Counted from the stretch's first letter, positions 27,625 through 36,174 are shown. The stretch: DNA of 64,000 nucleotides from Actinokineospora pegani (GCF_009745975.1 NZ_WHOL01000098.1:208567-272566); one strand, 5' to 3'. The notes: generated by a model not told the origin, from the sequence alone. A program made the numbers and translations.

Positions 27625-28524
27625 TCAGATAGCGCGGAAGTCGCGTGGCGCGAGGCGGGGGCCGAAGCGCGGTTTGCCCAGACCGGCCGCCACGATGTGG
27701 CGCACGGCCCGCTGCCGGTGGCCCGCGTAGGGCGCCAGGACCTCCAACATGCCCCGGTCGTCCAGGCGCCTGCCCACCAGCGCGTGGCCGACGATGTGCG
27801 GGATGTGGAAGTCGCCGACGCTCACCGCGTCCGCGTCGCCCCACGCGCGCTGGGCGGTCTCGGCGGCCGTCCAGACGCCGACGCCGGGCACCCGCCGCAA
27901 CAGCGTCCGCCCCTCGACGCCCTTGAGCTCGACCGCCCGCTCCAACCGCCCGGCGACCTGGGCGGCGGCCACGACCGCGCGGCGGCGGGCGCCGTCCAGC
28001 CCGGCCTTGTGCCACTCCCAGTCCTGGATCGCCAGCACCGCCGCCGGGGCGGGCGGCGTGTGCAGCCCGCCCGGCGCGGGCGTGCCGAACCGGGTGGCCA
28101 GCGCGCGCCAGGTCCGGTGCGCCTCGGTGCCGGTGACCTTCTGCTCGACGATCGCGGCCAGCAGCACGTCCCACACCCGGCCGGTGGCGCCCAGCCGCAG
28201 GCCGGGCGGGCGCCTGCGGACCTCGGCGACGACCGGGTGGTGCGCCACGAAACCGGTGTCGTCGTCCGCGCCGCCGAGCAGGCCGGGGACCGAGGCCGCC
28301 AGCCAGTCCGCGCCCGCGCCCCACGCCCGCGCCTCGACCGCGCCGGAGCGCACGACCAGGTGCAGCGACCCGGGGCCCGCCGGGGTGTTGGCGGCCAGCC
28401 ACGCCCCGGTGGCGTCCACCCGCAGGCACGGGTCGCCCGGCCCCCGGCGCAGCGGGCTCAGCACCGCGCGGAGGTCGACCGGGCAGGTCGGCGTCCACGT
28501 GCGGGTCACGGCTGGGGGCGTCAT
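27625..28524 (-). CDS. AlkA-type DNA-3-methyladenine glycosylase
   Basis: 299 residues of the HhH-GPD superfamily. The helix-hairpin-helix region is LLRRVPGVGVWTAAETAQRAWGDAD and the catalytic Asp follows in AVSVGDFHIPHIV, the arrangement of AlkA-like base-excision enzymes. WDVLLAAIVEQKVTG is the family's Q/K helix. ATG 28524 has TACGGT 7 nt upstream; GTG one codon earlier is an alternative. Divergent from manC, the two promoters lying side by side. Confidence 0.9.
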   Translation of the reverse strand: MTPPAVTRTWTPTCPVDLRAVLSPLRRGPGDPCLRVDATGAWLAANTPAGPGSLHLVVRSGAVEARAWGAGADWLAASVPGLLGGADDDTGFVAHHPVVAEVRRRPPGLRLGATGRVWDVLLAAIVEQKVTGTEAHRTWRALATRFGTPAPGGLHTPPAPAAVLAIQDWEWHKAGLDGARRRAVVAAAQVAGRLERAVELKGVEGRTLLRRVPGVGVWTAAETAQRAWGDADAVSVGDFHIPHIVGHALVGRRLDDRGMLEVLAPYAGHRQRAVRHIVAAGLGKPRFGPRLAPRDFRAI

Positions 28525-28531
28525 CACGGCG

Positions 28532-28537
28532 ACCGTA
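28532..28537 (-). promoter_or_regulatory. -10 box of the DNA glycosylase gene
   Basis: TACGGT (minus strand), 7 nt before ATG 28524 or 4 nt before GTG 28527; leaderless start likely. Confidence 0.5.
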
Positions 28538-28550
28538 CCCGCCGGTTGGC

Positions 28551-28556
28551 TACAGT
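28551..28556 (+). promoter_or_regulatory. candidate -10 box of manC
   Basis: TACAGT, 49 nt before the manC GTG, giving a leader of about 42 nt. It lies 13 bp from the divergent glycosylase -10. Confidence 0.4.
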
Positions 28557-28605
28557 GGCCGCGACCAAGCCAGTGTCCTTGCCGCCGGACGAGGGATCGA
28601 GATCA

Positions 28606-29712
28606 GTGACGTCTACTGACCTGCACGTTGTCGTGCCAGCCGGCGGCAGCGGGACCCGGCTGTGGCCGCTGTCGCGGGCCGCGAACCCGAAGTTCCTGCA
28701 CCCGCTGACCGGCACCGACAGGTCGCTGCTGCAAGCCACCTTCGACCGGCTCGCGCCGCTGTCGAGCCCGGAGAACCTGCTGGTCGTCACCGGCACCGCG
28801 CACGCGGCCGGGGTGGCGCGGCAACTGCCGTCGCTGCCGGAGCGCAACATCCTGGTGGAGCCGTTCGCCCGCGACTCGTGCGCGGCGATCGCGCTGGCCG
28901 CGGCCGTGGTGCAGCGGCGCGCGCCGGGGGCGGTCATGGCCTCGTTCGCCGCCGACCACCTCATCACCGACACCGCCGAGTTCGCCCACACCGTGGCCAG
29001 GGCCGTGGACGGTGCGCGCGACGGGTACCTGATGACGATCGGCATCACCCCCACCCGGCCGGAGACCGGCTACGGCTACCTGCAGTGCAGCGAGCCCGCG
29101 GTGCGCTCGAAGATCCAGCGGGTGCTGGAGTTCAAGGAGAAGCCGGTCCTGGACGTGGCGACCAGGTACGTGGCCTCGGGCAAGTACCTGTGGAACGCGT
29201 CGATGTTCGTCTGGAAGACCGACGTCTTCCTGGCCGAGCTGGCAGCGCGCCGCCCGGACGTGTTCGAGCCGATCAACGCCATCGCCGCCGCCTGGGACAC
29301 CGAGGACCAGGAGGAGACGCTGGCCAAGCTCTGGCCGACGGTGCCCAAGGTGGCCGTGGAGTACGCCGTGATGGAGCCCGCCGCCGAGGACGGCAAGGTC
29401 GGCACGGTGCCCGGCGACTTCGGCTGGTCGGACATCGGCGACTTCCAGACCGTGGGCGACCTGCTCGGCGTGGACGTGGGCGACGGGGCACGCGCGTTCA
29501 CCACCGGCGCGGGCGGCACCGCCGTCGTCGTCGACGGCAAGGGCGTCGTGGTCGTCCCGGCGGGCAACCGCCTGGTCGCGACCCTGGGCGTGCAGGACCT
29601 GATCATCGTCGACACCGAGGACGCGGTGCTGGTCTGCGGCCGGGAACGGGCCCAGGACATCAAGCGGCTGACCGAGATCCTGCGCGAGCGCGGGGAACTG
29701 GACCGGCTGTGA
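28606..29712 (+). CDS. manC: Mannose-1-phosphate guanylyltransferase
   Basis: Makes GDP-mannose, donor for mannosylation. 368 residues. VVPAGGSGTRLWPLSRAANPKF is the nucleotidyltransferase pyrophosphate loop; VEPFARDSCAAIALAA, FAADHLITD and EFKEKP line the active site; GTVPGDFGWSDIGDF is the metal/substrate loop. No isomerase (cupin) domain, so it is monofunctional, with manA supplying the isomerase step separately. GTG 28606 preceded by GAGGGA at a longish spacing. Confidence 0.95.
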   Translation: MTSTDLHVVVPAGGSGTRLWPLSRAANPKFLHPLTGTDRSLLQATFDRLAPLSSPENLLVVTGTAHAAGVARQLPSLPERNILVEPFARDSCAAIALAAAVVQRRAPGAVMASFAADHLITDTAEFAHTVARAVDGARDGYLMTIGITPTRPETGYGYLQCSEPAVRSKIQRVLEFKEKPVLDVATRYVASGKYLWNASMFVWKTDVFLAELAARRPDVFEPINAIAAAWDTEDQEETLAKLWPTVPKVAVEYAVMEPAAEDGKVGTVPGDFGWSDIGDFQTVGDLLGVDVGDGARAFTTGAGGTAVVVDGKGVVVVPAGNRLVATLGVQDLIIVDTEDAVLVCGRERAQDIKRLTEILRERGELDRL

Positions 29713-29769
29713 CCGGGCAGCGGCCCGATCTTCCCACCCCATCGCCATGACTCCGGGGAGCGGGCGAGA

Positions 29770-29775
29770 TACGCT
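29770..29775 (+). promoter_or_regulatory. candidate -10 box of the 128-residue gene
   Basis: TACGCT, 37 nt before ATG 29813; the leader would carry the GGGAGAGG Shine-Dalgarno. Confidence 0.45.
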
Positions 29776-29812
29776 AGCCGGGCACACGAAGTTCCCAGGG
29801 AGAGGCCGACAC

Positions 29813-30199
29813 ATGGACCCCCGCGACCGGGCCGACGCCATCTTGGCGAAGGCTCGCGCGCGCGGCGCGTACGTCGTGACCCCGGACAGCGCGATCTCCC
29901 CGATGGACGCCGCCGCGACGCTGCAGATACCGCGCGCGGTGATGACCGCCATCGATGAGCAGGACCCGGACGTGACCATGGTCTTCCCGGTGTCCACCCG
30001 CCCGGAGAACGACCTGCCCGCGATCGCGCAGGAGGCCACGACCCAGTCGCTGGCCTCCCCGCCCCGCCCACCCGCCCGGCTCCCGCACCAGCCACCACCC
30101 CCCGAGCCCGAGCAGTTGGACGGCCTGATCCCCACGGTCAAGCAGCCACAGATCCAGCGCCAAAGCCTGACCCAACGCCTAGACGGCGACCACCGCTAG
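29813..30199 (+). CDS. Hypothetical protein with proline-rich tail
   Basis: 128 residues, not recognised. An ordered N-terminus MDPRDRADAILAKARARGAYVVTPDSAISPMDAAATLQIPR, with an acidic middle and a Pro-rich tail (PPRPPARLPHQPPPP then KQPQIQRQSLTQRL), no signal or membrane segment. The ATG has GGGAGAGG 8 nt upstream and an own promoter candidate. Located between manC and a convergent glycosyltransferase; the structured repeat lies just beyond the stop. Confidence 0.7.
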   Translation: MDPRDRADAILAKARARGAYVVTPDSAISPMDAAATLQIPRAVMTAIDEQDPDVTMVFPVSTRPENDLPAIAQEATTQSLASPPRPPARLPHQPPPPEPEQLDGLIPTVKQPQIQRQSLTQRLDGDHR

Positions 30200-30234
30200 C
30201 TCGCGTTCAGCCACGCCACGCGCACCCACGCGCT

Positions 30235-30345
30235 CCACCACACCCCACAGAACAAGCGCTGTCATCCCTGGGCCTCGACCCAGTCCTGGCCGCTCGTGGA
30301 GTTACACAACGGGACAGGCCCCACCCAGCCCACGCAGGGCCCCAG
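30235..30345 (-). ncRNA. structured two-copy intergenic repeat, copy 1
   Basis: About 111 bp nearly identical to 56682-56795. On the minus strand it begins 2 bp after the stop of the 30348 glycosyltransferase. Conserved blocks GCCTGTCCCG and CGGCCAGGACTGGGTCGAGG flank a variable loop; the ends can pair (CTGTCCC with GGG-AT-GACAG) and enclose a CTGGG-TCGAGG-CCCAG hairpin. Whether this is an RNA, a terminator or a mobile repeat is unknown. Confidence 0.5.
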
Positions 30346-30347
30346 CA

Positions 30348-31427
30348 TCAAGCAGCAGCAGCCCGGTAAGCCCCCACAGTCACCTCAGCGCACCGCCGCC
30401 AGGTGAACTCCGCCGCATGCCTCCGCCGAGCCGCCGCACTCCCCGCCGTCCCCCCCTCCTCCAGCGCCCCCGCCAGCGCGACCCCCAACGCCTCCACATC
30501 CCGAAACGGCACCAACGAGGCGAACCCGCCCGAGACCTCCCGCAACGCGGGCACATCAGTGCACACCACCGGCACATCGCAAGCCATGGCCTCCAACACC
30601 GGCAACCCAAACCCCTCATCCCGCGACGGCAGCACAAGCGCTCCCGCCCCCGCCACCAACGACCGAAGATCCCCCTCAGCCAAGTACCCGGCGACCTGCA
30701 CCCGCGGCCCAGTCGCCACATGCCCGGGCCCCGCCAACACCAACGGCGGCAACGACGGATCCGCCGCGTGCGCCGCCAACAGCCAGTCCAGCGCCTTGCG
30801 CGGCCCGGCACCCCCCACGAACAACAGGTAAGACGAAGGCAGCCCCAGCCGGGCGCTCAGCTCCGCGGCAGGCGGCCGAGCGGTGAACCACGCCGGGTCC
30901 ACCCCGAGCGGCGTCACGACAACCTTCTCCTCCGACACGCCGAACCGCTCGCGAACCAACTCCGCCACCGCGGCGGTCGGCGTCAGCACCCGGCGAGCCC
31001 GGGCAACCGACAGCGCCACCAACTCCGGCAGCGCCGCATCGGCGGGCGGCAGCTCGTCCGGCCGGTCCAGGAACGCCAGGTCGTGCACGGTCACCACACC
31101 GGCGGCGCGCGCGGGCGGGGGCAGGACGAAGTTCGTCCCGTGGACGACGTCCGACAGGCCCGCGATGAGCTCGATCGGCGGCCACGTCCCGCGCAGCCAC
31201 GCCTTGCGCAGCAGCCGGGCCGGGACCGGCAGGCCCAGGGCGCGCGAGCCGTGCGGCAGGGTCGAGCGCAGCCTGCGCCAGCCGCGCAGGGTGAACGCCA
31301 CGACGCGGACGTCCACAGCGGCCATGGCCGCCAGTTCCTCGATCAGCGCCGAGGTGTAGCGGCCGATGCCGGTGCGCTGGCCCAGCAGTGGGGTGCCGTC
31401 GATGAGCGTGCGGATCGGGTCAGCCAC
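30348..31427 (-). CDS. GT4 glycosyltransferase
   Basis: 359 residues, GT-B fold of family 4. The N-terminal domain has GQRTGIGRYTSALIEEL and DVVHGTNFVLPPPARAAGVVTVHDLAFL; the C-terminal nucleotide-sugar domain has VVVTPLGVDPAWF, YLLFVGGAGPRKALDWL and the EX7E motif SRDEGFGLPVLEAMACDVPVV. Donor sugar unknown; GDP-mannose is a reasonable guess given manC nearby. GTG start overlaps the upstream 31420 gene by 8 bp, so they form an operon. Confidence 0.9.
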   Translation of the reverse strand: MADPIRTLIDGTPLLGQRTGIGRYTSALIEELAAMAAVDVRVVAFTLRGWRRLRSTLPHGSRALGLPVPARLLRKAWLRGTWPPIELIAGLSDVVHGTNFVLPPPARAAGVVTVHDLAFLDRPDELPPADAALPELVALSVARARRVLTPTAAVAELVRERFGVSEEKVVVTPLGVDPAWFTARPPAAELSARLGLPSSYLLFVGGAGPRKALDWLLAAHAADPSLPPLVLAGPGHVATGPRVQVAGYLAEGDLRSLVAGAGALVLPSRDEGFGLPVLEAMACDVPVVCTDVPALREVSGGFASLVPFRDVEALGVALAGALEEGGTAGSAAARRRHAAEFTWRRCAEVTVGAYRAAAA

Positions 31428-33939
31428 GGCCGAGGCGCTCCTTGGCGAGTCTGCGGACCCGGCCGGCGGCCCGGCGGGCCAGCTCGCCGGGGCCGCCCAG
31501 GTCCAGGTACTCGCGGACCAGGGCGATGTCGCGGCGGACCGTCTCCACCCTGCCGAACGCGCGCGGGACCAGGTTCTCCAGGCCGGGGAGCCGGTCGGGT
31601 GCGGGCCGCGGGTCGCGGCAGAAGGCGGTGAGCGGGGCCAGGACGTTCTCCCAGGTGTACCGGTCGCGGACGGCGGCGATCCGGTCGGCGCACGCGGCGG
31701 CGAACGCCCCGTCGTAGAGGACGCGCTCGAGCGCGGCGGCCAGCGCGGTCGGGTCCTCGGCCGGGACGACCAGGCCCAGGCCCTCCGCGCGGACCAGCTC
31801 GGCGAAGGAGTCGCCGTCGGTGGTGATGATCGGCAGCCCCGCCCACAGGTAGTCCAGCACCCTGGTGCGGAAGGCGAAGGTGGTCTCCACGTGCTCGAAG
31901 TGCGTGGTGACCCCGGCGTCGGCGTCGAGCAGCCAGTCCTGGCGGCGGTCGTAGTCCACCCACGTCTCGTTGAAGAAGACGTGGGAGCCGGTGAGCCCGA
32001 GGTCGGCCGACAGCCGCCGGACGCGCGCGCCGATGTCCATCTCCGGGACCTCGGGGTTGGGGTGCTTCATGCCCAGGAACACCAGCCGGGCGTCGGAGCG
32101 GCGCTGGGCCAGCTCGCCCATCGCCGAGACCAGGGTCAGCGGGTCGAACCAGCTGTAGACCCCGCCCGCCCAGAGCACGACCTTGTCGTCCTCGCCGACG
32201 AGCTTGCCCTTGATCGGCGAGGCGGACTGCTGCGGCGGCTTGCCGGGCAGGCCGAACGGGACCACGCCGAGCAACGAGCGGACCGTCGGGTCGGTGTCGT
32301 AAACGGCGGGGGTGAGCCTGCCCAGCGACATCAGGTGGCCGAGCCAGAAGTGGCGCTGGCGCTCGGAGGCGCAGATGAAGAAGTCGCCGCGCTCCAACTG
32401 CTCGTTGAGCACGCGGGTGACGCCGACGAGGTCGAGGGCGCGCTGCTCGTCGGGGGTGTCCTTGCCCTGTTCCAGCAGCTCCAGGTGCATCGGGTCGTAG
32501 ATGTCGCAGACCACGATCTTGGTCGAGTCGGCCGCCTTGAGCGCCGGGACCAGCTCCAGGGCGTGGCCCTGCAGGACGACGATGTCGGCCCAGTCGACGT
32601 GCGGGGCCAGCTCGCGCGGCTTGGCCTGGCCGATGGGGAACGGCGCGGTCGGCGGGTCGCACAGCGGGTTGACCGTGACCAGGCGGACCTCGTGCTCGGC
32701 GGCGAGCACGTCGGCCATGTTCCACGCGCGGATCGCGGGTCCGGCCATCCGCGCGGACAGCGCGTCGCCGGTGATCACCAGGACCTTGCGCCGGGCGCCG
32801 AAGGCGGCCTCGATGTCGAACGCGTCCACCAGGATCTCGTGCGCGGCCAGGTAGCGGGGCAGGTTGTAGGCGGGTTCGAGGGCACGGCGCATCAGCGGCA
32901 CGAGGTCGGCGTCGGAGCGGGTGCGCGCGGCCTGCTCGACCGCGCGCGCCTCGGCGAGCTGCGGCAGCAGCTCGACGAACTGGTCGACGGCGAGGATGCC
33001 CGCCAGCGCGGGGCCGCTGACGGCCTGCTCGGTCGGCCCGCCCCTGGTGATCTCGAGCGCGGTCGCGTCCAGGCCGCCGCGGGCGGTGGCGCGGCGCACC
33101 GTCAGCGCCAGCGCCGCGGGCAGCGCCTTGGCCAGGGTGGCGTCGGAGAGGTTCTTGTAGAGCGCGAGCAACGCGTTGCGCTCCAACAGGAACAGCTCGC
33201 GGGCGTTGTCCTCGGTGTCCACCCTGGCCATCGACGCGTGGTGGCGGTGGTAGGTCAGCGAGGTCGGCTCGAACCGCACCCGCCAGCCGCGCAGGTTCAG
33301 CCGCCAGCCCAGGTCGACGTCCTCGTAGAACATGAAGAAGCGCTCGTCGAAGCCGTCGAGGGCGCGGAAGGCCCCGGCGCGCACGACCATCGCCGAGCCG
33401 GTCGCGAACAGCACGTCGCGGGCGGCGTCGTGGCTGCCGTCGTCGGGCAGGCCCGCGTGGCGCTTGTAGCCCATGCCGAACCAGGTCAGGCCGCCGTCGA
33501 CGAAGTCGATCGCCGCGCCGTCCCAGTCCAGGACCTTGCTGGCCACCGCGGCGACGTCGGGCTGGGCGGCGAGCACCCGGACCGCGGCGCGCAGCCAGTC
33601 GGGGTGCGGGCGGGCGTCGTTGTTGAGGAAGGCCAGCACGGTCCCGGTGGCGTGCTCGACGCCGAGGTTGCAGCCGCCCGCGAAGCCCAGGTTCTCCGGC
33701 GACACGACCAGCTCGACGCCCTCGAGCCCGGCCAGCTCGGCGGCGTCGTGCGCGCCGTTGTCGACCACGACCACCTGCAGCCGGTCGGGCGGGTAGTCCA
33801 GGTCCGCGCGCAGCGACCGCACGCAGGCCGCCGTGTCGGCCGCCCCGCGGAAGTTGACCACGACCACCGAGACGACCGGCAGCGCCGCGCCATCCGCAGC
33901 GCCATCCGAACCCCTGGCCACAGCCGCCCCCTCAGCCAC
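31420..33939 (-). CDS. Two-domain GT2-GT4 glycosyltransferase
   Basis: 839 residues holding two enzymes. Part 1 (about 20-290): VVSVVVVNFRGAADTAACV, VVDNGAHDAAEL, FLNNDARPHPDWL and FYEDVDLGWRLNLRGW, a rhamnosyltransferase-like GT2. Part 2 (about 380-780): KVLVITGDALSARMAGPAIRAWNMA start, VVLWAGGVYSWFDPLTLV and LPIITTDGDSFAELVRAEGLGLVVPAEDP of a GT4 C-terminal domain. Such fusions usually make two successive linkages in a surface polysaccharide. GTG start preceded by GAGGAGGAGG. First gene of the minus-strand pair with 30348. Confidence 0.88.
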   Translation of the reverse strand: MAEGAAVARGSDGAADGAALPVVSVVVVNFRGAADTAACVRSLRADLDYPPDRLQVVVVDNGAHDAAELAGLEGVELVVSPENLGFAGGCNLGVEHATGTVLAFLNNDARPHPDWLRAAVRVLAAQPDVAAVASKVLDWDGAAIDFVDGGLTWFGMGYKRHAGLPDDGSHDAARDVLFATGSAMVVRAGAFRALDGFDERFFMFYEDVDLGWRLNLRGWRVRFEPTSLTYHRHHASMARVDTEDNARELFLLERNALLALYKNLSDATLAKALPAALALTVRRATARGGLDATALEITRGGPTEQAVSGPALAGILAVDQFVELLPQLAEARAVEQAARTRSDADLVPLMRRALEPAYNLPRYLAAHEILVDAFDIEAAFGARRKVLVITGDALSARMAGPAIRAWNMADVLAAEHEVRLVTVNPLCDPPTAPFPIGQAKPRELAPHVDWADIVVLQGHALELVPALKAADSTKIVVCDIYDPMHLELLEQGKDTPDEQRALDLVGVTRVLNEQLERGDFFICASERQRHFWLGHLMSLGRLTPAVYDTDPTVRSLLGVVPFGLPGKPPQQSASPIKGKLVGEDDKVVLWAGGVYSWFDPLTLVSAMGELAQRRSDARLVFLGMKHPNPEVPEMDIGARVRRLSADLGLTGSHVFFNETWVDYDRRQDWLLDADAGVTTHFEHVETTFAFRTRVLDYLWAGLPIITTDGDSFAELVRAEGLGLVVPAEDPTALAAALERVLYDGAFAAACADRIAAVRDRYTWENVLAPLTAFCRDPRPAPDRLPGLENLVPRAFGRVETVRRDIALVREYLDLGGPGELARRAAGRVRRLAKERLGRG

Positions 33940-34026
33940 ACCCGCCTCCTCCTCGCCCGGCCCCTCGGCCCCGGCGTGTTGCCCACAGCCTGCCCCATCG
34001 CCGGGCCGGTGTGGTTCTCTGCCCCC

Positions 34027-34494
34027 GTGCGCATCCTCCGAGCCGTCATCGGCCTACTCATCGCCGTGCCACTGGTCCTGGCCGGGTTCACCATCTCCGA
34101 GCGGGCGTTCGGCCAGTCGGCCGTGGGCACCGAGATCAGCGCCCGCGGCACGGCGACGGTCGTGTCCTGCACGTCCGACGGGTTCATCGACGGGTTCGTC
34201 GTCGGCTCGAACGAGGTGTGCGAACTGGCCGTCGAGTGGGACGACGGGCGGACCGGGACGGCGACGAGCGAGCACTCGAGGTTCGTCCAGGGCGAGGTGG
34301 ACGTGCCCGCCGTCGAACGGCAGGTCGTCGTGTCGAAGGGCAACACCGAGCCGAGCGTCTACCCCGCCGACGACGAGCCGTCCGCGGTGGGCGCGTACGC
34401 CTCACTGGTCGGCCTGTGCCTGCTCGCGGCGATCGTCCTGCTTGTCGCCTTCCGGGCTCCGGCGAAATCGAGGGAACCGGGGCAGAGGGGTTAA
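34027..34494 (+). CDS. Small two-span membrane protein of the ESX-like island
   Basis: 155 residues: span 1 at about 5-22, a 90-residue extracytoplasmic beta-rich region with ISARGTATVVSCTSDG and CELAVEWDDGRTGTA (two Cys, possibly a disulfide), and span 2 at about 125-145 before a basic tail. It resembles small membrane proteins that accompany YbaB and WXG100-type genes in Pseudonocardiaceae (my recollection, not searched). GTG 34027 has no ribosome site; TTCTCT lies 6 nt upstream. First gene of a four-gene plus-strand run. Confidence 0.7.
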   Translation: MRILRAVIGLLIAVPLVLAGFTISERAFGQSAVGTEISARGTATVVSCTSDGFIDGFVVGSNEVCELAVEWDDGRTGTATSEHSRFVQGEVDVPAVERQVVVSKGNTEPSVYPADDEPSAVGAYASLVGLCLLAAIVLLVAFRAPAKSREPGQRG

Positions 34495-34528
34495 CGTCCG
34501 ACGTGACGGAAGCGATCGAGAGGGACCC

Positions 34529-34954
34529 ATGACTTCGCCGCACCCCGACCCCGACAGCCAGCTCGCCGCACTGCACGCGCAGATCGACGCCAAGCTGGTC
34601 CAGGCCGACCAGTTGCAGGCCGTCAGCGAGCAGCTGCGGGTGGCCGAGAGCAGCCGCGACGGCTCGGTGACGGTCACGGTGGACTCCACCGGCAACGTCG
34701 TCGACCTGGTGCTCACCGACGCCGCGCAGGCCAAGCGCCCGGAGGAGAACGCCGCCATGGTGCTGGCCACCCTGCGCGCGGCGCAGGCCCGGCTCTCGGA
34801 GCGGATGCGGGAGGCGCTGACCCCGTTGCTCGGGGCGGAGTCGGAGACGATGGGGATGCTCATGTCCGGCTACGAGGGCCGCTTCGGCACGCCCCCGCCG
34901 CCGCCCGCGCGGGACTACGACGCGGCCTTCGACGACGACGACTGGCGCCGCTGA
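34529..34954 (+). CDS. YbaB/EbfC-family protein
   Basis: 141 residues. LAALHAQIDAKLVQADQLQAVSEQLRVAESSRDGSVTVTVDSTGNVVDLVLTD is the YbaB fold: long helix, then a beta hairpin. RPEENAAMVLATLRAAQARL is the second helix. Housekeeping YbaB binds DNA beside recR; this copy instead precedes an ESX-type gene, an arrangement common in actinobacterial type VII loci where the role is unknown. The C-terminus is Pro-rich then acidic (DYDAAFDDDDW). Confidence 0.85.
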   Translation: MTSPHPDPDSQLAALHAQIDAKLVQADQLQAVSEQLRVAESSRDGSVTVTVDSTGNVVDLVLTDAAQAKRPEENAAMVLATLRAAQARLSERMREALTPLLGAESETMGMLMSGYEGRFGTPPPPPARDYDAAFDDDDWRR

Positions 34955-34973
34955 GCGCGGGGAGGAGCACGAC

Positions 34974-35300
34974 ATGCCGGACGGGTACGGCGTCCACACC
35001 GACGCCATGCGCGCGCACGCTGGCAGGCTCGACGGGATCAAGACCCAGGTCGGCACGGCGCTGGACGCGGCTGGGCAGGCCTCGCTCAACGGCACCGACG
35101 CCTACGGCATCCTGTGCAGCCCGGTGCTGACACCGCTGATGGGCGCCATCGAGGTGCTGGGGATGGGCGCGATCGGCGCCTCGCAGGTGACGGTCGGCGC
35201 GACGGCGGAGGGGGTGCGCGGCATGGCCGCCGCCTACGACAAGGCCGAGGAAGTCGCCACCGACATGTTCAACGGGATCGCGGAAGGACTGGGGCGATGA
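34974..35300 (+). CDS. Type VII secretion target-like protein (WXG100-related)
   Basis: 108 residues, mostly helical: GYGVHTDAMRAHAGRLDGIKTQVGTALDAAGQAS, then YGILCSPVLTPLMGAIEVLG and a C-terminal helix EGVRGMAAAYDKAEEVATDMFNGI. This matches the excreted-target family (ESX-1 EspC-like fold) rather than canonical WXG100, as WXG is absent; NGTDAYGILC sits at the turn. ATG preceded by GGGGAGGAG. ATGA overlap couples it to the next gene. Confidence 0.8.
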   Translation: MPDGYGVHTDAMRAHAGRLDGIKTQVGTALDAAGQASLNGTDAYGILCSPVLTPLMGAIEVLGMGAIGASQVTVGATAEGVRGMAAAYDKAEEVATDMFNGIAEGLGR

Positions 35301-36160
35301 CCAACCCGCTCGTCGCCGAGGTCAAGCCGCTCACCAGCCCCGAGGACGGCATCGCCGTCTACGACTTCGCCGTGGACGCGGGCCGGGCCATCAGCAACGG
35401 CGACTGGCTCGAGGCCGGGATCGACATGGGGGCGGCGGGCCTGGACGCGCTGGCCTTCGTCGCCGACCCGTTCGGCACCCTGCTGTCCTCGGCGTTCGCC
35501 TGGGCCATGGAGCACGTCGACCCGCTGCCGGAGATGCTCAACAAGCTCGCGGGCAACCCCGACGTCGTCCAGGCCAACGCCACGACCTGGGGCAACGTGG
35601 CCAACGCGCTGCGCACCGCCGGGTCGGAGATGACCACGATCGTCACCGAGGACTGCGCCGAGTGGACCGGCCCGGCGGTCTGGACCTACCAGCCGGTGGC
35701 CCTCGGCGAGGCCAAGCTGATCGAGGCCGCCGCCGTGGCCGCCGACGCGGTGGGCGCGGCCGTGTCCGGCGCGGGCATCGCGGTGTCGGTCGTGCGCACC
35801 ACCGTCCGCGACCTGATCGCCGACGCCATGGCCGACATCGTCGTGTGGCTGGGCAAGGCCGTCCTGGCCACCGTGGTGACCGTCGGCCTGGCCACCCCGG
35901 CCCTGGTCGCCGACGTGATCCGGATCGTGGCCAAGTGGTCGAACAGGGTCGCCGACTGGCTCAAGAAGATCGTCGACACCATGAAGAAGCTCTCCGACCT
36001 GGTCAAGAAGGTCAAGCCGGTCCTGGAGAAGGTCAAGGACACCATGGAGCCGATCCAGAAGGCGGCCGCCGCCCGCTCGCTGAGCCTGGGCCAGAAGGTC
36101 ACCCGCAACACCGCCGTCACCGGCGGCACCTACGACGACCAGGCCTACGCGACCCAGTAG
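35297..36160 (+). CDS. ESX-associated helical protein, putative secreted partner
   Basis: 287 residues, helical throughout. N-terminal 1-130 resembles the proteins following EspC-like genes (DGIAVYDFAVDAGRAISNGDWLEAGIDMGAAGLDALAFVADPFGTLLSSAFAWAMEHVDPL, with a WXG-like TTWGNVANAL). Middle 150-215 is hydrophobic (AVLATVVTVGLATPALVADVI). C-terminal 215-260 is Lys-rich amphipathic (KKIVDTMKKLSDLVKKVKPVLEKV). No toxin domain, no deaminase or nuclease motif. Could be a chaperone or an effector scaffold; the coupling to 34974 suggests heterodimer secretion. Confidence 0.7.
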   Translation: MTNPLVAEVKPLTSPEDGIAVYDFAVDAGRAISNGDWLEAGIDMGAAGLDALAFVADPFGTLLSSAFAWAMEHVDPLPEMLNKLAGNPDVVQANATTWGNVANALRTAGSEMTTIVTEDCAEWTGPAVWTYQPVALGEAKLIEAAAVAADAVGAAVSGAGIAVSVVRTTVRDLIADAMADIVVWLGKAVLATVVTVGLATPALVADVIRIVAKWSNRVADWLKKIVDTMKKLSDLVKKVKPVLEKVKDTMEPIQKAAAARSLSLGQKVTRNTAVTGGTYDDQAYATQ

Positions 36161-36174
36161 TCGCCGGTCCCGTC

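Noticed and set aside
30235..30345. 6C RNA or known riboswitch identity for the repeat
   Set aside because: The two C-rich hairpin loops of 6C RNA are absent and no aptamer consensus is recognised.
35297..36160. Polymorphic-toxin reading of the 287-residue protein
   Set aside because: No nuclease, deaminase or other toxin motif at the C-terminus and no immunity gene follows.
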